The notes beneath the pieces were generated by a model that was not told where the DNA came from, made no database searches, and saw only the letters and a program-made list of their open reading frames with translations. From Mixophyes australis (lineage: Eukaryota > Chordata > Amphibia > Anura > Limnodynastidae): 64,000 nt of DNA. The stretch is from assembly GCA_036250195.1 (NCBI GenBank), contig JAVHZZ010000006.1:158155724-158219723 (forward strand), in the 5' to 3' direction. Position numbers and translations under genes: made by a program. Shown here piece after piece: positions 11,301 through 22,803 of this stretch (positions are counted from its first letter, which is position 1; the number at the start of each line of letters is the position of its first letter).

Positions 11301-14300
11301 GTTACTACAGAGGTGATGGGGGGATGTATTAATACAGAGGTGATGGGGAGGATATGTTACTACAGAGGTGATGGGAGGATGTATTACTACAGAGGTGATG
11401 GGGAAGATGTGTTACTATAGAGGTGATGGGGTGTATGTGTTACTACAGAGGTAATGAGAGGATGTGTTAGTACAGAGTTCATGGGAGGATGTTTTACTAC
11501 AGAGGTGATGGGGAGGATGTTTTACTACAGAGTTGATGGGGAGGATGTGTTACTATAGAGGTGATGGAAAGATGTGTTACTACAGAGGTGATGGGGGATG
11601 TGTTACTACGGAGGTGATGGGGAAGATGTGTTACTACAGAGGTGATGGGGGATGTGTTACTACGGAGGTGATGGGGAAGATGTGTTACTACGGAGGTGAT
11701 GGGGAAGATGTGTTACTACAGAGGTGATGGGGGATGTGTTACTACGGAGGTGATGGGGAGGCTGTGTTACTACGGAGGTGATGGGGAAGATGTGTTACTA
11801 CAGAGGTGATGGGGGATGTGTTACTACAGAGGTGATGGGGAGGATGTTTTACTACAGAGTTGATGGGGAGGATGTGTTACTATAGAGGTGATGGAAAGAT
11901 GTGTTACTACAGAGGTGATGGGGGATGTGTTACTACGGAGGTGATGGGGAAGATGTGTTACTACAGAGGTGATGGGGATGTGTTACTACGGAGGTGATGG
12001 GGAAGATGTGTTACTACGGAGGTGATGGGGAAGATGTGTTACTACAGAGGTGATGGGGGATGTGTTACTACGGAGGTGATGGGGAGGATGTGTTACTACG
12101 GAGGTGATGGGGAAGATGTGTTACTACAGAGGTGATGGGGGATGTGTTACTACGGAGGTGATGGGGAAGATGTGTTACTGCAGAGGTGATGGTGAGGATT
12201 TGTTACTACAGAGGTGATGGGGGGATGTATTACTACAGAGGTGATGGGGAGGATATGTTACTACAGAGGTGATGGGGAAGATGTGCTACTGCAGAGGTGA
12301 TGGTGAGGATTTGTTACTACAGAGGCGATGGGGTGATATATTACTACAGAGGTGATGGGGGGATGTATTACTACAGAGGTGATGGGGAGGATGTGTTACT
12401 ATAGAGGTGATGGGGTGTATGTGTTACTACAGAGGTAATAAGAGGATGTGTTAGTACAGAGTTCATGGGAGGATGTTTTACTACAGAGGTGATGGGGAGG
12501 ATGTTTTACTACAGAGTTGATGGGGAGGATGTGTTACTATAGAGGTGATGGAAAGATGTGTTACTACAGAGGTGATGTAGGATGTGTTACTACGGAGGTG
12601 ATGGGGAAGATGTGTTACTACAGAGGTGATGGGGGATGTGTTACTACGGAGGTGATGGGGAAGATGTGTTACTACAGAGGTGATGGTGATGTGTTACTAT
12701 GGAGGTGATGGGGAAGATGTGTTACTGCAGAGGTGATGGTGAGGATTTGTTACTACAGTGGTGATGGGGGATGTGTTACTACAGAGTTGATGGGAGTGAT
12801 GTGTTACTACAGAGGTGATCGGGGATGTGTTACTAAAAAGGTGATGACGGATTTGTTAATACAGAGGTGATGGGGAGGATGTGTTATTACAGAGGTGATG
12901 GGGAGGATGTGTTATTACAGAGGTGACAAGGAGGAATGTGTTACTAGCGAATTGACAAGGAGGAAAGTATTGTTAAAGAGGTGGTGAGGAGGAATGTGTT
13001 ACTACAGAGGTGATGGGAAGGAATGTATTACTACAGTGGTGATGTGAAGTATGTGTTACTACAGAGGTGATGGGGAGGATGTGTTACTACAGTGGTGATG
13101 GGGTGGATGTGTTACTACAGTGGTGATGGGGTGGATGTGTTACTACAGAGGTAATGAGAGGATGTGTTATGACAGAGGTGATGGGGGAAGTGTTATTACA
13201 GAGGTCCTGAGAGGATGTGTTACTACAGATGTGATGGGGAGGATGTGTTACTATAGAGGTGATGGGGGTTTGTGTTACTACAGAGGTGATGGGGAGGATG
13301 TGTTAGTACAGATGTGATGGGGAGGATGTGTTACTATAGAGGTGATGGGGTTTGTGTTACTACAGAAATGATGGCGGATGTCTTACTATAGAGGTGATGG
13401 GGAAGATGTGTTACTACAGTGGTGATAGGGAGGATGTGTTACTACAGATTTGATGGGAGGGATGTGTTACTACAGAGGTGAACAGGGATGTGGTACTAAA
13501 AAGTTGATGACAGTTGTGTTAATACAGATGTGGTGAGGAAGATGTGTTATTATAGAGGTAATGAGCTGGATTTGTTACTACAGAGGTGTTGAGGAATACC
13601 TGGATTCGCCACTGCAGAGAGGAGGGAGAAAATTGTTACTACAGAGGTCAGGGGAGGACTTTAGTTAGGGTAGGCATAGGGGAGACTATAGAGGTATTGG
13701 GGAGGATGTGTTACTACAGAGGTGATGGGGATGTGTTACTACAGAGGTGATGGGGATGTGTTACTACAGAGGTAATGGGGATGTGTTACTACAGAGGTGA
13801 TGGGGATGTGTTACTACAGAGGTGATTGGGAGGAATGTATTACTACAGAGGTGATGGGGAGGATGTGTTGCTACAGAAGTGATGGGAAGATGTGTTATTA
13901 CAGAGGTGTTGGGCGCATGTGTTACTACAGAGGTGATGGGGGGATGTATTAATACAGAGGTGATGGGGAGGATATGTTACTACAGAGGTGATGGGAGGAT
14001 GTATTACTACAGAGGTGATGGGGAGGATGTGTTACTATAGAGGTGATGGGGTGTATGTGTTACTACAGAGGTAATGAGAGGATGTGTTAGTACAGAGTTC
14101 ATGGAAGGATGTTTTACTACAGAGGTGATGGGGAGGATGTTTTACTACAGAGTTGATGGGGAGGATGTGTTACTATAGAGGTGATGGAAAGATGTGTTAC
14201 TACAGAGGTGATGGGGGATGTGTTACTACGGAGGTGATGGGGAAGATGTGTTACTACAGAGGTGATGGGGGATGTGTTACTACGGAGGTGATGGGGAAGA

Positions 14301-15690
14301 TGTGTTACTACAGAGGTGATGGGGGATGTGTTACTACGGAGGTGATGGGGAGGATGTGTTACTACGGAGGTGATGGGGAAGATGTGTTACTACAGAGGTG
14401 ATGGGGGATGTGTTACTACGGAGGTGATGGGGAGGATGTTTTACTACAGAGTTGATGGGGAGGATGTGTTACTAAAGAGGTGATGGAAAGATGTGTTACT
14501 ACAGAGGTGATGGGGGATGTGTTACTACGGAGGTGATGGGGAAGATGTGTTACTACGGAGGTGATGGGGAAGATGTGTTACTACAGAGGTGATGGGGGAT
14601 GTGTTACTACGGAGGTGATGGGGAGGATGTGTTACTACGGAGGTGATGGGGAAGATGTGTTACTACAGAGGTGATGGGGGATGTGTTACTACGGAGGTGA
14701 TGGGGAAGATGTGTTACTGCAGAGGTGATGGTGAGGATTTGTTACTACAGAGGTGATGGGGGGATGTATTACTACAGAGGTGATGGGGAGGATATGTTAC
14801 TACAGAAGTGATGGGGAAGATGTGCTACTGCAGAGGTGATGGTGAGGATTTGTTACTACAGAGGCGATGGGGTGATATATTACTACAGAGGTGATGGGGG
14901 GATGTATTACTACAGAGGTGACGGGGGGGATGTGTTACTATAGAGGTGATGGGGTGTATGTGTTACTACGGAGGTAATAAGAGGATGTGTTAGTACAGAG
15001 TTCATGGGAGGATGTTTTACTACAGAGGTGATGGGGAGGATGTTTTACTACAGAGTTGATGGGGAGGATGTGTTACTATAGAGGTGATGGAAAGATGTGT
15101 TACTACAGAGGTGATGGAGGATGTGTTACTACGGAGGTGATGGGGAAGATGTGTTACTACAGAGGTGATGGGGGATGTGTTACTACGGAGGTGATGGGGA
15201 AGATGTGTTACTACAGAGGTGATGGTGATGTGTTACTATGGAGGTGATGGGGAAGATGTGTTACTGCAGAGGTGATGGTGAGGATTTGTTACTACAGTGG
15301 TGATGGGGGATGTGTTACTACAGAGTTGATGGGAGTGATGTGTTACTACAGAGGTGATCGGGGATGTGTTACTAAAAAGGTGATGACGGATTTGTTAATA
15401 CAGAGGTGATGGGGAGGATGTGTTATTACAGAGGTGATGGGGAGGATGTGTTATTACAGAGGTGACAAGGAGGAATGTGTTACTAGCGAATTGACAAGGA
15501 GGAAAGTATTGTTAAAGAGGTGGTGAGGAGGAATGTATTACTACAGAGGTGACAAGGAGGATGTATTTCCCGGCAGGGTTGGGGACAGCGATGTGCTACT
15601 AGAGGGCTGAGGGGATGTGTTACTACAAAGGTTGTGTTGGGGAATAATATATTACCACAGATGTATTTCAGGGAAGGTCATGACTTGTTG
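8388..15690. repeat. Large G-rich minisatellite, right portion with higher-order blocks
   Basis: This continues the 25-28 bp array after the inserted element. Three blocks begin with the same sequence phase: 8388-12366 (3979 bp), 12367-14905 (2539 bp) and a partial block from 14906. Distinctive variants recur at matching offsets; for example the unit containing GGAAAGATGTG lies 150 bp into each block (8538, 12517, 15056). The first block also contains a 1331-bp internal duplication (segments starting near 9141 and 10472). The array frays after about 15540, where units carry CCCGGCAGGG and GGGCTGAGGGG insertions, and ends near 15690. Confidence 0.95.
12367..12374 (+). other. Paralogous empty target site of the hAT-like insertion
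   Basis: The sequence GGATGT-ATTACTAC-AGAGGTG lies here uninterrupted, with the same left context (GAGGCGATGGGGTGATATATT) and right context as the two flanks of the 4199-bp element. A second such site is at 14906-14913. Only one copy of ATTACTAC is present, as expected for an unoccupied target. Confidence 0.92.
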
Positions 15691-16085
15691 CCTATGTGAT
15701 GTGACCACTACTACTACATGGGATGTTCAGTCCCCCTCTGTTGGTGCACTCGCACTTTATAGCAGTGCACACACTTTTGTTTCTGTGGGGAATTTATGAC
15801 AATGTGGAGAGGAATGGCATAACTGCAAATAGATTCATTGTTTTCTGTAGTAGATTCTATGTAGTTTACATGTTTAAGCAAGTTAAGTTCTATTGCAACC
15901 ACTTCAAGTGAGTATTATCTCTTAATACGGCCCTCAGACCTAAAATATTTGTTCACCCCTGTTCTCGACCATAATTATTGCTTAAATATGAAACAGCTGT
16001 TCTGAATTTTCTATGAGAATAATCTTTTCATTGATTGTTGCTGCATGACGTTATGAGTTTTAAGACTTGATTACACAGGATATTT
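15691..16085. other. Single-copy-looking DNA, no gene seen
   Basis: AT-rich sequence right of the minisatellite. Short open frames overlap on both strands without family motifs. No repeat structure is evident by eye. Confidence 0.5.
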
Positions 16086-16088
16086 TTA

Positions 16089-16263
16089 GGAGTATATTTA
16101 CTAAACTGCGGGTTTGAAAAAGTGGAGATGTTGCCTATGGCAACCAATCAGATTCTAGCTGTCATTTTGTAGAATGCACTAAATAAATAAAAACTAGAAT
16201 ATGATTGGTTGCCATAGGCAACATCTCCACTTTTTCAAACCCGCCATTTAGTAAATCTAGCCC
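16089..16263. mobile_element. Palindromic MITE, PIF/Harbinger-like, copy 1
   Basis: Near-palindrome of 175 bp running GGAGTATATTTACTAAACTG ... TAGTAAATCTAGCCC with long internal arms (AAGTGGAGATGTTGCCTATG and its complement). It is flanked by the 3-bp duplication TTA on both sides (16086-16088, 16264-16266), the target duplication typical of PIF/Harbinger. Related copies lie at 30286, 34730 and 44413. There is no coding capacity. The RNA would fold into a long hairpin. Confidence 0.88.
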
Positions 16264-16266
16264 TTA

Positions 16267-16679
16267 GTCTCTTAGATTAATCTCATAAGATTAATTGCAT
16301 ACAAAGCACTGGATGATTCTAGATGATTGCTTGCAAGCAATTGGCTGTCCAACAAAAAAACTTTTAATTTTTCTTGATGTCACTTCCTGTGAATGCTTCC
16401 AACATCTCAGCATGCTTATCTGCAAAGGTCAACACAGCACTTCCTTGCAGGAAAATTTCTTGCTACAGTGATTATCATCATAACAAAGAAGGGTCTATTG
16501 GTGTTTAGCGAATAATTGCTTGCAATGAAGCAACTAGCTTAGCATTAGACTTTTCCAGAGCAAGATTTACATATATATGAAATATGTCTTTATATTCAAT
16601 GTGGAGCATTTATAATAGTAAGATAATTATTGATAAGAATTTTTAGTGAAAATCCTATTCTTGTCCCGGAACTGAGAAT
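16267..16679. other. Intervening DNA, no gene seen
   Basis: AT-rich sequence with a short direct duplication of TTAGTCTCTTAGATTAATC-like words at the start. No family or coding motif is recognised. Confidence 0.45.
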
Positions 16680-17587
16680 TGACAAGCAGAGAGGGTAAAC
16701 TGCACAATTCTTTGCTTAGTAGAATGTACAATGGTCACATACAGTCTCTGCGGATGAAGTCAGGGCCTTTCTACTGTCCTCTCCGCCGTCACCTACTCAA
16801 TTGTCCCTATTACCTTGCATCTCCTCCACTCCTTTTCTCCCAATGCATCCTCCCATCTTGCCCACATCTTCGAACTGTCCCTCTCATCAGACACCTGCTC
16901 CTCACTGGTCAAGCATGCCTTCATCTCACTCATTTTTAAAAATCTATACTTGATCTGGACTCCCTAATTACAATCCTATTGGTCTCCCTTACTTTACTTC
17001 CAACCACTTTCAGCGTATAGTCTACAAGCACTTCAACACATTCCTCTCCTATCACTCCCTCATTCACTGACTTCAATCTGGCTTTCGTCTCCTTCACTCC
17101 GAAAAAATTTCCCTAACCAAAGTCACTAATGACCTTCTTACGGACAAATCTAAAGGTCATTTGTCTTTACTCATCCTCTTGTACCTCTCTGTGGCCTTTG
17201 ACACTTTAAACCACCCACTCCTCCTACATATCCTCCACTCCATTGATCTGCATGATACTGTCCACTCCAGGCTGTCCTCCTACCTATTCAACTGCTCCTT
17301 TTCCATCTCTACCCCTGACTTCAGTTGTCCCTTCTCCCTCTATTTGTAGGCATCTCGTAAGGCTCCATTCATGGCCCATTCCTCACCTCCCTGTACACTT
17401 CATACCTTTGTGATCTCATCAATTCTTTTGGTCTCCAATACCACCTATGTACTGATGACACTCAGATCTACCTCTCTTCCCCTGACCTCTCTCCCTCTCC
17501 TGTATTCAGCTGTGTTTCTGATATTTCCTCTTGGATATCACAGCCCTTCCTTAAACTCAATATGGTTAAAACTGAACTCATGTTAAA
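16680..17587 (+). pseudogene. L2/CR1-type LINE reverse transcriptase fragment (upstream half)
   Basis: Conceptual translation in shifting frames gives non-LTR reverse transcriptase motifs: SVAFDTLNHPLLLHILHSI near 17190-17250, a [12 protein letters not shown] B-box near 17360, and a [10 protein letters not shown] active-site block near 17455, where the usual FADD/YADD is changed to TDD. The segment closes with [17 protein letters not shown], the standard end of the palm in this clade. Many stops and frameshifts make it non-functional. It is cut at 17587 by an L1-type insertion and appears to resume after 19346. The left boundary is approximate. Confidence 0.8.
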
Positions 17588-19345
17588 ATTATGAGATCTA
17601 AACTAAAAGGAGGCATGGCCTTTCCCAACCTGGAGTTCAATCAATTGGCATGCTTCTTAGACCAGCTCAGAGATTGGTTGGCCCCCATACCCGATGTTGG
17701 CATATCGATGCTGACTACCCCGACAACACTTACCCCGACGTCTTCACACCGAAGGGCTCGTTCCCGGCGAGGCTCCAGGACAACTAATGTGCCAACCAAC
17801 TGGAAGCAACCACGATGTATGAAGAAGCCGGCGCGACTTGATTACATCACTGAGATCTGCGACGCTGTCATTGGTGCTGTTAAGGGGGTAATGTAAATAT
17901 TCGGGCATGGACAATACTTTACAAAGTGTTGTACATTGTCCATGACCACATACTTACATTACCCCCTTAACAGCACAGATTATAGTGTCGCGGATCTCAC
18001 TGACGTCATCAAGTCGTGCCGGCTTCTTCATTCATCGCGGTTGCTTCCAGTTGGTTGGCACATCAGTCTGCCTAGAGCCTCGTCGGGAAGGAGCCCTTCG
18101 GTGTGAAGACGTCGGGGTAAGTGTTGTCGGAATAATCAGCATCATTATTCCATACCCCACCCTCCACACCACCCAAGCCCTGGGTCTCCATTGAGAAACA
18201 CACTTCCTGTCTGATGCCTCTGACAGACCTTTTGTGGCTAGATGCTAAAACAAGGCCTTTAGAGACCTCTACTCTGACAAGCATCCGCGACTCTTAAGTC
18301 ATGGGACACACTGGTAAAGTTATCCTTGATTTTGTTCTCCCCTCCTCTAACCTGTCAATGTCAAGCCTTTCTAAATGAATCCCCAACTTGAGTTTGGAGT
18401 CATGGCAAGAGTTGAGTATTGTTAATCTACGCCTCATCTTAGAGGACACCTCCCTCTTTTCCGTTAATATTCCCTCAAGGGATTTTTATAAGTACTTACA
18501 GGTTAGCCACTGGTTTCAGACACCATGATGTCCCTGCTTCCCCACCCCCCCAACATAACTATGAGGTTATCCTCGTCCAACCGAGCTGGTGGCATCTCTT
18601 CCTTGTACCTACCACTCCTCTGTTCCAGTGAGGAGGTTCAGTCTTTATGGGAAGTGGACCTACAAATGTCTATTACTGATGAGGATTGGGAAAGTATATT
18701 TCTAAATGTGTATAAGATGTCAAAATGCATTAATCACTCTGAAATGCTTCTCAAGATGTTACAGAAAATTTACTTGACTCCTGAGAAACTGCATAGATTT
18801 ATGCCCAATGTGTCAAACTTTTGCTGGAGGAACTATGGTGAGGTGGGAGCTTGGATGTAAGTTTTCAAACTGATTAATGCAGTGAGTTCTGTAGCATTAG
18901 CCCCATCGTCAGAAATCTCTCTACTGCACTTATAGACTCCTTCTCTCCAAAATCATAAGAGATATATAACTGGCCACATCCTTATTGCTACTAGAGCAGC
19001 TATTGCACATTCCTGGAAGTCTCCCCTTCCCTGCCTCTTTTAATTGTTTTAGCCAAAACCTAGAGGAGCTATGTTATGGAGACACTAGGCCTCCCATATT
19101 CCTCGTCAGCTTCTTCCCCTTTGATTAAATGGCTTGATTGGAGTACTTATTATTCCGAGCATCTAGCCCTATCACAGGTTTCCTTCTCTTTGTAAAAACA
19201 ACGCAGCACTAGCAGCTTTTAAGGTATAATTTACCTCCCCCCAATGTCTTCCCTCCCCTTACTTCCGCTATTATGTATTTTCCTTATTTTGTTGTCATCC
19301 CTAAAATTTCAATAAAAGTTTTATTTGTTAAAAAAAACCAAAAAA
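17588..19345 (+). pseudogene. L1/Tx1-type LINE ORF2 3' end, nested in the L2 fragment
   Basis: At 17600-17680 the frame reads KGGMAFPNLEFNQLACFL-DQLRDW, matching the conserved C-terminal region of L1/Tx1 ORF2 (GGLxxPNFxxYxxAxxL). At 18640-18860 the frame reads WEVDLQMSITDEDW, then KCINHSEML, then LHRFMPNVSNFCWR, the typical Cys-containing tail of ORF2. The 3' end carries AATAAA near 19312 and an A-rich tail near 19330. The coding frame has stops, and a palindromic element interrupts it at 17693-18149. The 5' truncation is normal for LINE insertions. Its insertion point lies just after the L2 words KTELM, and L2-like sequence continues on the far side. Confidence 0.8.
17693..18149. mobile_element. 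457-bp palindromic element inserted in the L1 fragment
   Basis: Two arms of about 200 bp are near-complementary; for example GACGTCTTCACACCGAAGGG near 17740 pairs with its complement near 18095, and TGCCAACCAACTGGAAGCAA near 17790 pairs with the region near 18050. The centre is a small hairpin (CATGGACAAT..ATTGTCCATG). The element is bracketed by CCATACCC at 17685-17692 and 18150-18157, an 8-bp duplication. Removing it joins LAPIP to HPPHHPSP in L1-like sequence. The outermost ~10 bp do not match each other, so the exact termini or superfamily remain open; the 8-bp duplication is hAT-like. Confidence 0.8.
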
Positions 19346-20370
19346 CTAATCTCATCGTATTCCCAAACTTCCGAGTCCCCTCAACTGTCTATTCATTGAA
19401 ATATTACAGCCCTGAAGCCCTCATCCTTCTATCCCCTCTTCTCTTCTCTTCCTTCCTGCTCTGTCCTCTCTTTCGTTGGCTCCTTTACGCTTATTCTTTC
19501 ATTTAGATAGGATAATAATTGTGAGGTTGATTTCTAAACCTTTTTGTCTCTGAATGTTTTGATGTACTGATTACATTTACTTGTTATCACCTCAATAAAG
19601 AAAGATTGCGAAACAAATTAATTACAGTTAATATTACAGTTTCCTCTGTCCCGCAAGTTTTATCCCTCATTACCTATAAAGCCCTCAACCAATCATCTTT
19701 CTTCACGTACCCTCCCACACTCTCCGATCTACAAGACTCTGCTCTTCCTTCAAGACTTCTGTCATCATGTTTCCAACTTGTGGAATTTACTCCCTTGCCC
19801 TATGAGGCTCTGTACCTCTTTCCCAGGCTTCAAGTAGACTCTCCAAACCTATTTGTTTATCAAAGCCAACCAGCTCTACTCCTAACCCACCCGTAAGGCT
19901 TCCTTCACACTAGCTCACTATTCTGTACCAGCCTCATATGTCTGCCACCCTTCTAGAATGAAAGCTCTCATAAGCAGGGATCTCTTCTCTCGCATCCTCC
20001 TCTCATTTCCACCAGCACACCTGCGTCGTCTGTCCTTTCCACTATCAGCATCTCTGCACCTGGTTGCTGCACCCATCCTCTTTGATACAGGCTCATTTTG
20101 TACTGATTTGCACTCTGTTATTTCCCTACCTCTTATGATCCTTTCCTCTAGGTATAAGTTGAGGCTGTACCCAGACTAGCACCTCATTGCTGCTGATTCA
20201 GTAACTCTTTGTTATATATAGTATGTTCTTGTATTGTATTGTACTTTTTTGTCTACATTGTGTTGTACTGTAATACTATGTACTGTTTCAGTGTATGCTT
20301 TCTGTATGACGCTCTAGACCCTTTGTGGCACCTTGTAAATATAAGATAATAATATACATTTATTTAGTTA
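19346..20370 (+). pseudogene. L2/CR1-type LINE 3' part, with a second L1-like tail embedded
   Basis: From about 19625 the translation reads SLITYKALNQ, then FQLVEFTPLP, the usual C-terminus of L2-clade reverse transcriptase proteins. It is followed by a 3' untranslated segment with GAATGAAAGCTCTCATAAGCAGG and an end resembling GGCACCTTGTAAATA with TAA-rich repeats (20330-20370), characteristic L2 3'-end wording. The interval about 19390-19615 does not fit L2 and ends CCTCAATAAAGAAAG, which looks like another LINE 3' tail with a polyadenylation signal. All frames are broken. Confidence 0.7.
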
Positions 20371-20846
20371 GTAAACCAACATTTTGCCGTCTAAAATTTT
20401 CAAATCCAGGGCCAATGTAATTTTTTTATCTAAAAATAGCTATATATTTTTATATTCCACCATATTGTAGATATTGGTGAAAATGAGGGGTGAGAATTGA
20501 CACAGGTTGGCTGCACTGATCATAACCTGAGATTTGACAGAAGTGATCATACAACTAATTCTTCATTTTATTAATCATTTTACAATTCTAATTAAGAATA
20601 TTTCACTGAAAAATATAAATGCCTGATGTATTTATTTTGAAAATAGTTAGACTTTAAATATATGAGTTTCATACAACCCTTGGCAGCTCTCCACTCCACT
20701 CACACGTTCTAAAATAATCTTTTAGGAAAGTGAAAATAGCTAACATTTTAATTTGTCCACAATTCTGTATATTAATGAATATTGGCCTACTCACATAATG
20801 CATTTTTTTTTTATAAAAGTGATTCCCAATTCAGAGAATACATCTT
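20371..20846. other. AT-rich DNA, no gene seen
   Basis: Low-complexity AT-rich sequence with no coding motif or clear repeat boundary. Confidence 0.4.
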
Positions 20847-20957
20847 GGGGTAAATGTATTAACTTCCGATTTTTGCAAGTCGCCGCTATTCGGCGAGTTT
20901 GCCGTGAAAATTTAAAGCAGCAATAGTGGCGAATAGTGGCGACTTAATACATTTACC
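20847..20957. mobile_element. Short palindromic MITE
   Basis: The ends read GGGGTAAATGTATTAA and TTAATACATTTACC. Internal arms contain AAGTCGCCGCTATTCGGCGA and AATAGTGGCGAATAGTGGCG. About 111 bp. No coding. The flanks do not show a clean duplication, so the superfamily (possibly Harbinger) is not established. Confidence 0.65.
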
Positions 20958-21739
20958 TCTGGAATGGAACATGGGAACCAGGCTTGAATATACTGTTTGA
21001 GGAAATTGTTTAATATAAATACGACTTGCATCTATTAACAGCTATTTGAAAGCCACATATTTTTCATTCTACCTTGAAAATGATAAGATGATTTGTAACC
21101 ATTATTAATAACTTTTATGCTGTCTGTTAGGAGGAAAATTAAGAATATATGTAAGTGGAATGATGCCCACAGCAAAATTCCATACATAAGATAGACAGGG
21201 TGGCTGGGAAACATCTATCAGATCAGACAATTTATTAGTCAGCTAATCAGAAGTGGCTATTTAGTGCTGCTGATCCCCATCATCATCATTGCTTCTTGTT
21301 GCACTGTGAAATCCATCTGGTACTGCAGGAACACTGAGTTGGGATACCAGCATATAGTTGGTACCACCCTCTCTGTGTGGCACACACAGCCAAAGGTCCT
21401 GAATACAAGGGTGCTTAGCATAGGTTGAGTGGACACTAATGTAAAAAATGGTAGTGCAATGCAAGTTGGTTAAGAAATTGGGTGGCAGGCCATCTCAATT
21501 TAAATCAGAAAAATTGTATTTACACTGCTCCTCCTGCCCAATAAGCTTAACGATGCAATAAAATTAAGTGACATCTGGCCAAACTCTTCCAGCACATAAT
21601 ACATGCCATGAGTATAGCATATAGTGCAGTGTTATGTGTTTTACTGTGTGCTCTCAGGATCTGCCCTTGGCTGCACTGCAGCATCTTCCATAGAGATGCT
21701 GCTTGCCTCTGCTAAGAGCTATGGTTGGACTATGGTTGC
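20958..21739. other. Single-copy-looking DNA, no gene seen
   Basis: Short open frames on both strands show no family motif. The stretch contains CCCATCATCATCATTGC-type trinucleotide runs near 21276. Nothing else can be supported. Confidence 0.4.
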
Positions 21740-22330
21740 TATTATGTGAACCTGGCCTGCAGTACCCCTCTACCACCAGAGGCGCTATTCCCTGACACCT
21801 TCATGGCTCTCATGGTTTTAACTCCTTGGCTTGTTTGACTCTCCTCTATTCTGACACCCACAGATTGATCCAGTGTCTTGTGCCTCCTGGCAAAACCTTG
21901 TGTCCTGTCTACCATGGTCCATCCAGTAGCTCGTGCCTCCTGAGTAAACCAGGTATCCTGTCATCTGTAAGACATCCAGTGCCTTGTGCCTCCTGAGTCT
22001 ACCAGGTATCCTGACACTGTGGTATAATCTGTGTCTTCAGCCTTCTCTGCATCTCTAGCCTCTGAGCTAGGTCTGGCAATTGGTTTCTATATGTTGCCTT
22101 TGTTTTACCATTTGTGACTTCCTGAGTTATTCAGCTATATTGCCAGTCCTGCTCTTTGTACCTGCTGCCTTGAACTGTGTTGCGGTTTATCATTTACTGC
22201 ACCATTATCTACCTGTGAATCTCTGCCTAATAAAGATACTTTATTTTTACATTATCAATCTCTCTGGAGTTCATGCTAGGAATCGTGATATGCGCTTCCT
22301 ATTGTAGTAGTATGTGAGGAGTGTAGCAAT
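21740..22330 (+). repeat. Possible degraded LTR or repeat 3' end
   Basis: The stretch has T/C-rich blocks with an internal near-repeat (CCAGTG..TTGTGCCTCCTG at about 21870, 21930 and 21970) and a CTAATAAAGATACTTTATTTT polyadenylation-like site near 22228. Such layout is seen in Gypsy-type LTRs of frogs, but no paired LTR or TG..CA boundary was found, so this is tentative. Confidence 0.3.
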
Positions 22331-22564
22331 GGAGAACAAGGGTACAGATGCATCTTTCATGAGGCAAAATGTGGCATCATTAGGGGAGATGTTGTGGCAG
22401 ATACAAAGACTTATGTAAGCCAGTTCTTATGTGCCACCTGTTACCTCACATTCATCGGGTGACTTGTGATAGATTATCTTGCACTACACACCTTTCTCCC
22501 GAACAGCTAACAGCCATTTCTATCACTGATTGTTGCTATTCAGGAGATGTGACACACTGCACTC

Positions 22565-22803
22565 ATTCCTGCACTCACTGTAGAAACAGAATTTGACAGC
22601 AAATAAGAGCCCCACAGCCCATCTAGTCTGCAAAATTGTATTCCTAAAAACCTGAGATGCTATTTGATCCTTAGTTGTTTATCACATTTAGGATAATCTT
22701 ATGTCTCTTCCGTACATATGTAAATTCCTCTACCTCATTTTTATCTACCACCTATGTTGGAAAGCTATTTCAACTGCTACTTTTTTAGTAAAGTAATTCT
22801 AAT
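22565..22803. repeat. Interspersed repeat fragment, class unresolved
   Basis: Wording such as AATTTGACAGCAAATAAGA, CCCATCTAGTCTGC and ATCTACCACC..AGTAAAGTAATT recalls a dispersed amphibian repeat, but I cannot name its class with certainty. It directly precedes the hAT terminus at 22804, so the hAT probably inserted in it. Confidence 0.4.

Noticed and set aside
665..15690. CRISPR-like regular array
   Set aside because: There are no unique spacers: units are 25-28 bp head-to-tail copies and the surrounding sequence is eukaryotic.
21261..21464. 67-codon minus-strand frame
   Set aside because: Short, no motif, and it ends in a CAT-trinucleotide run.
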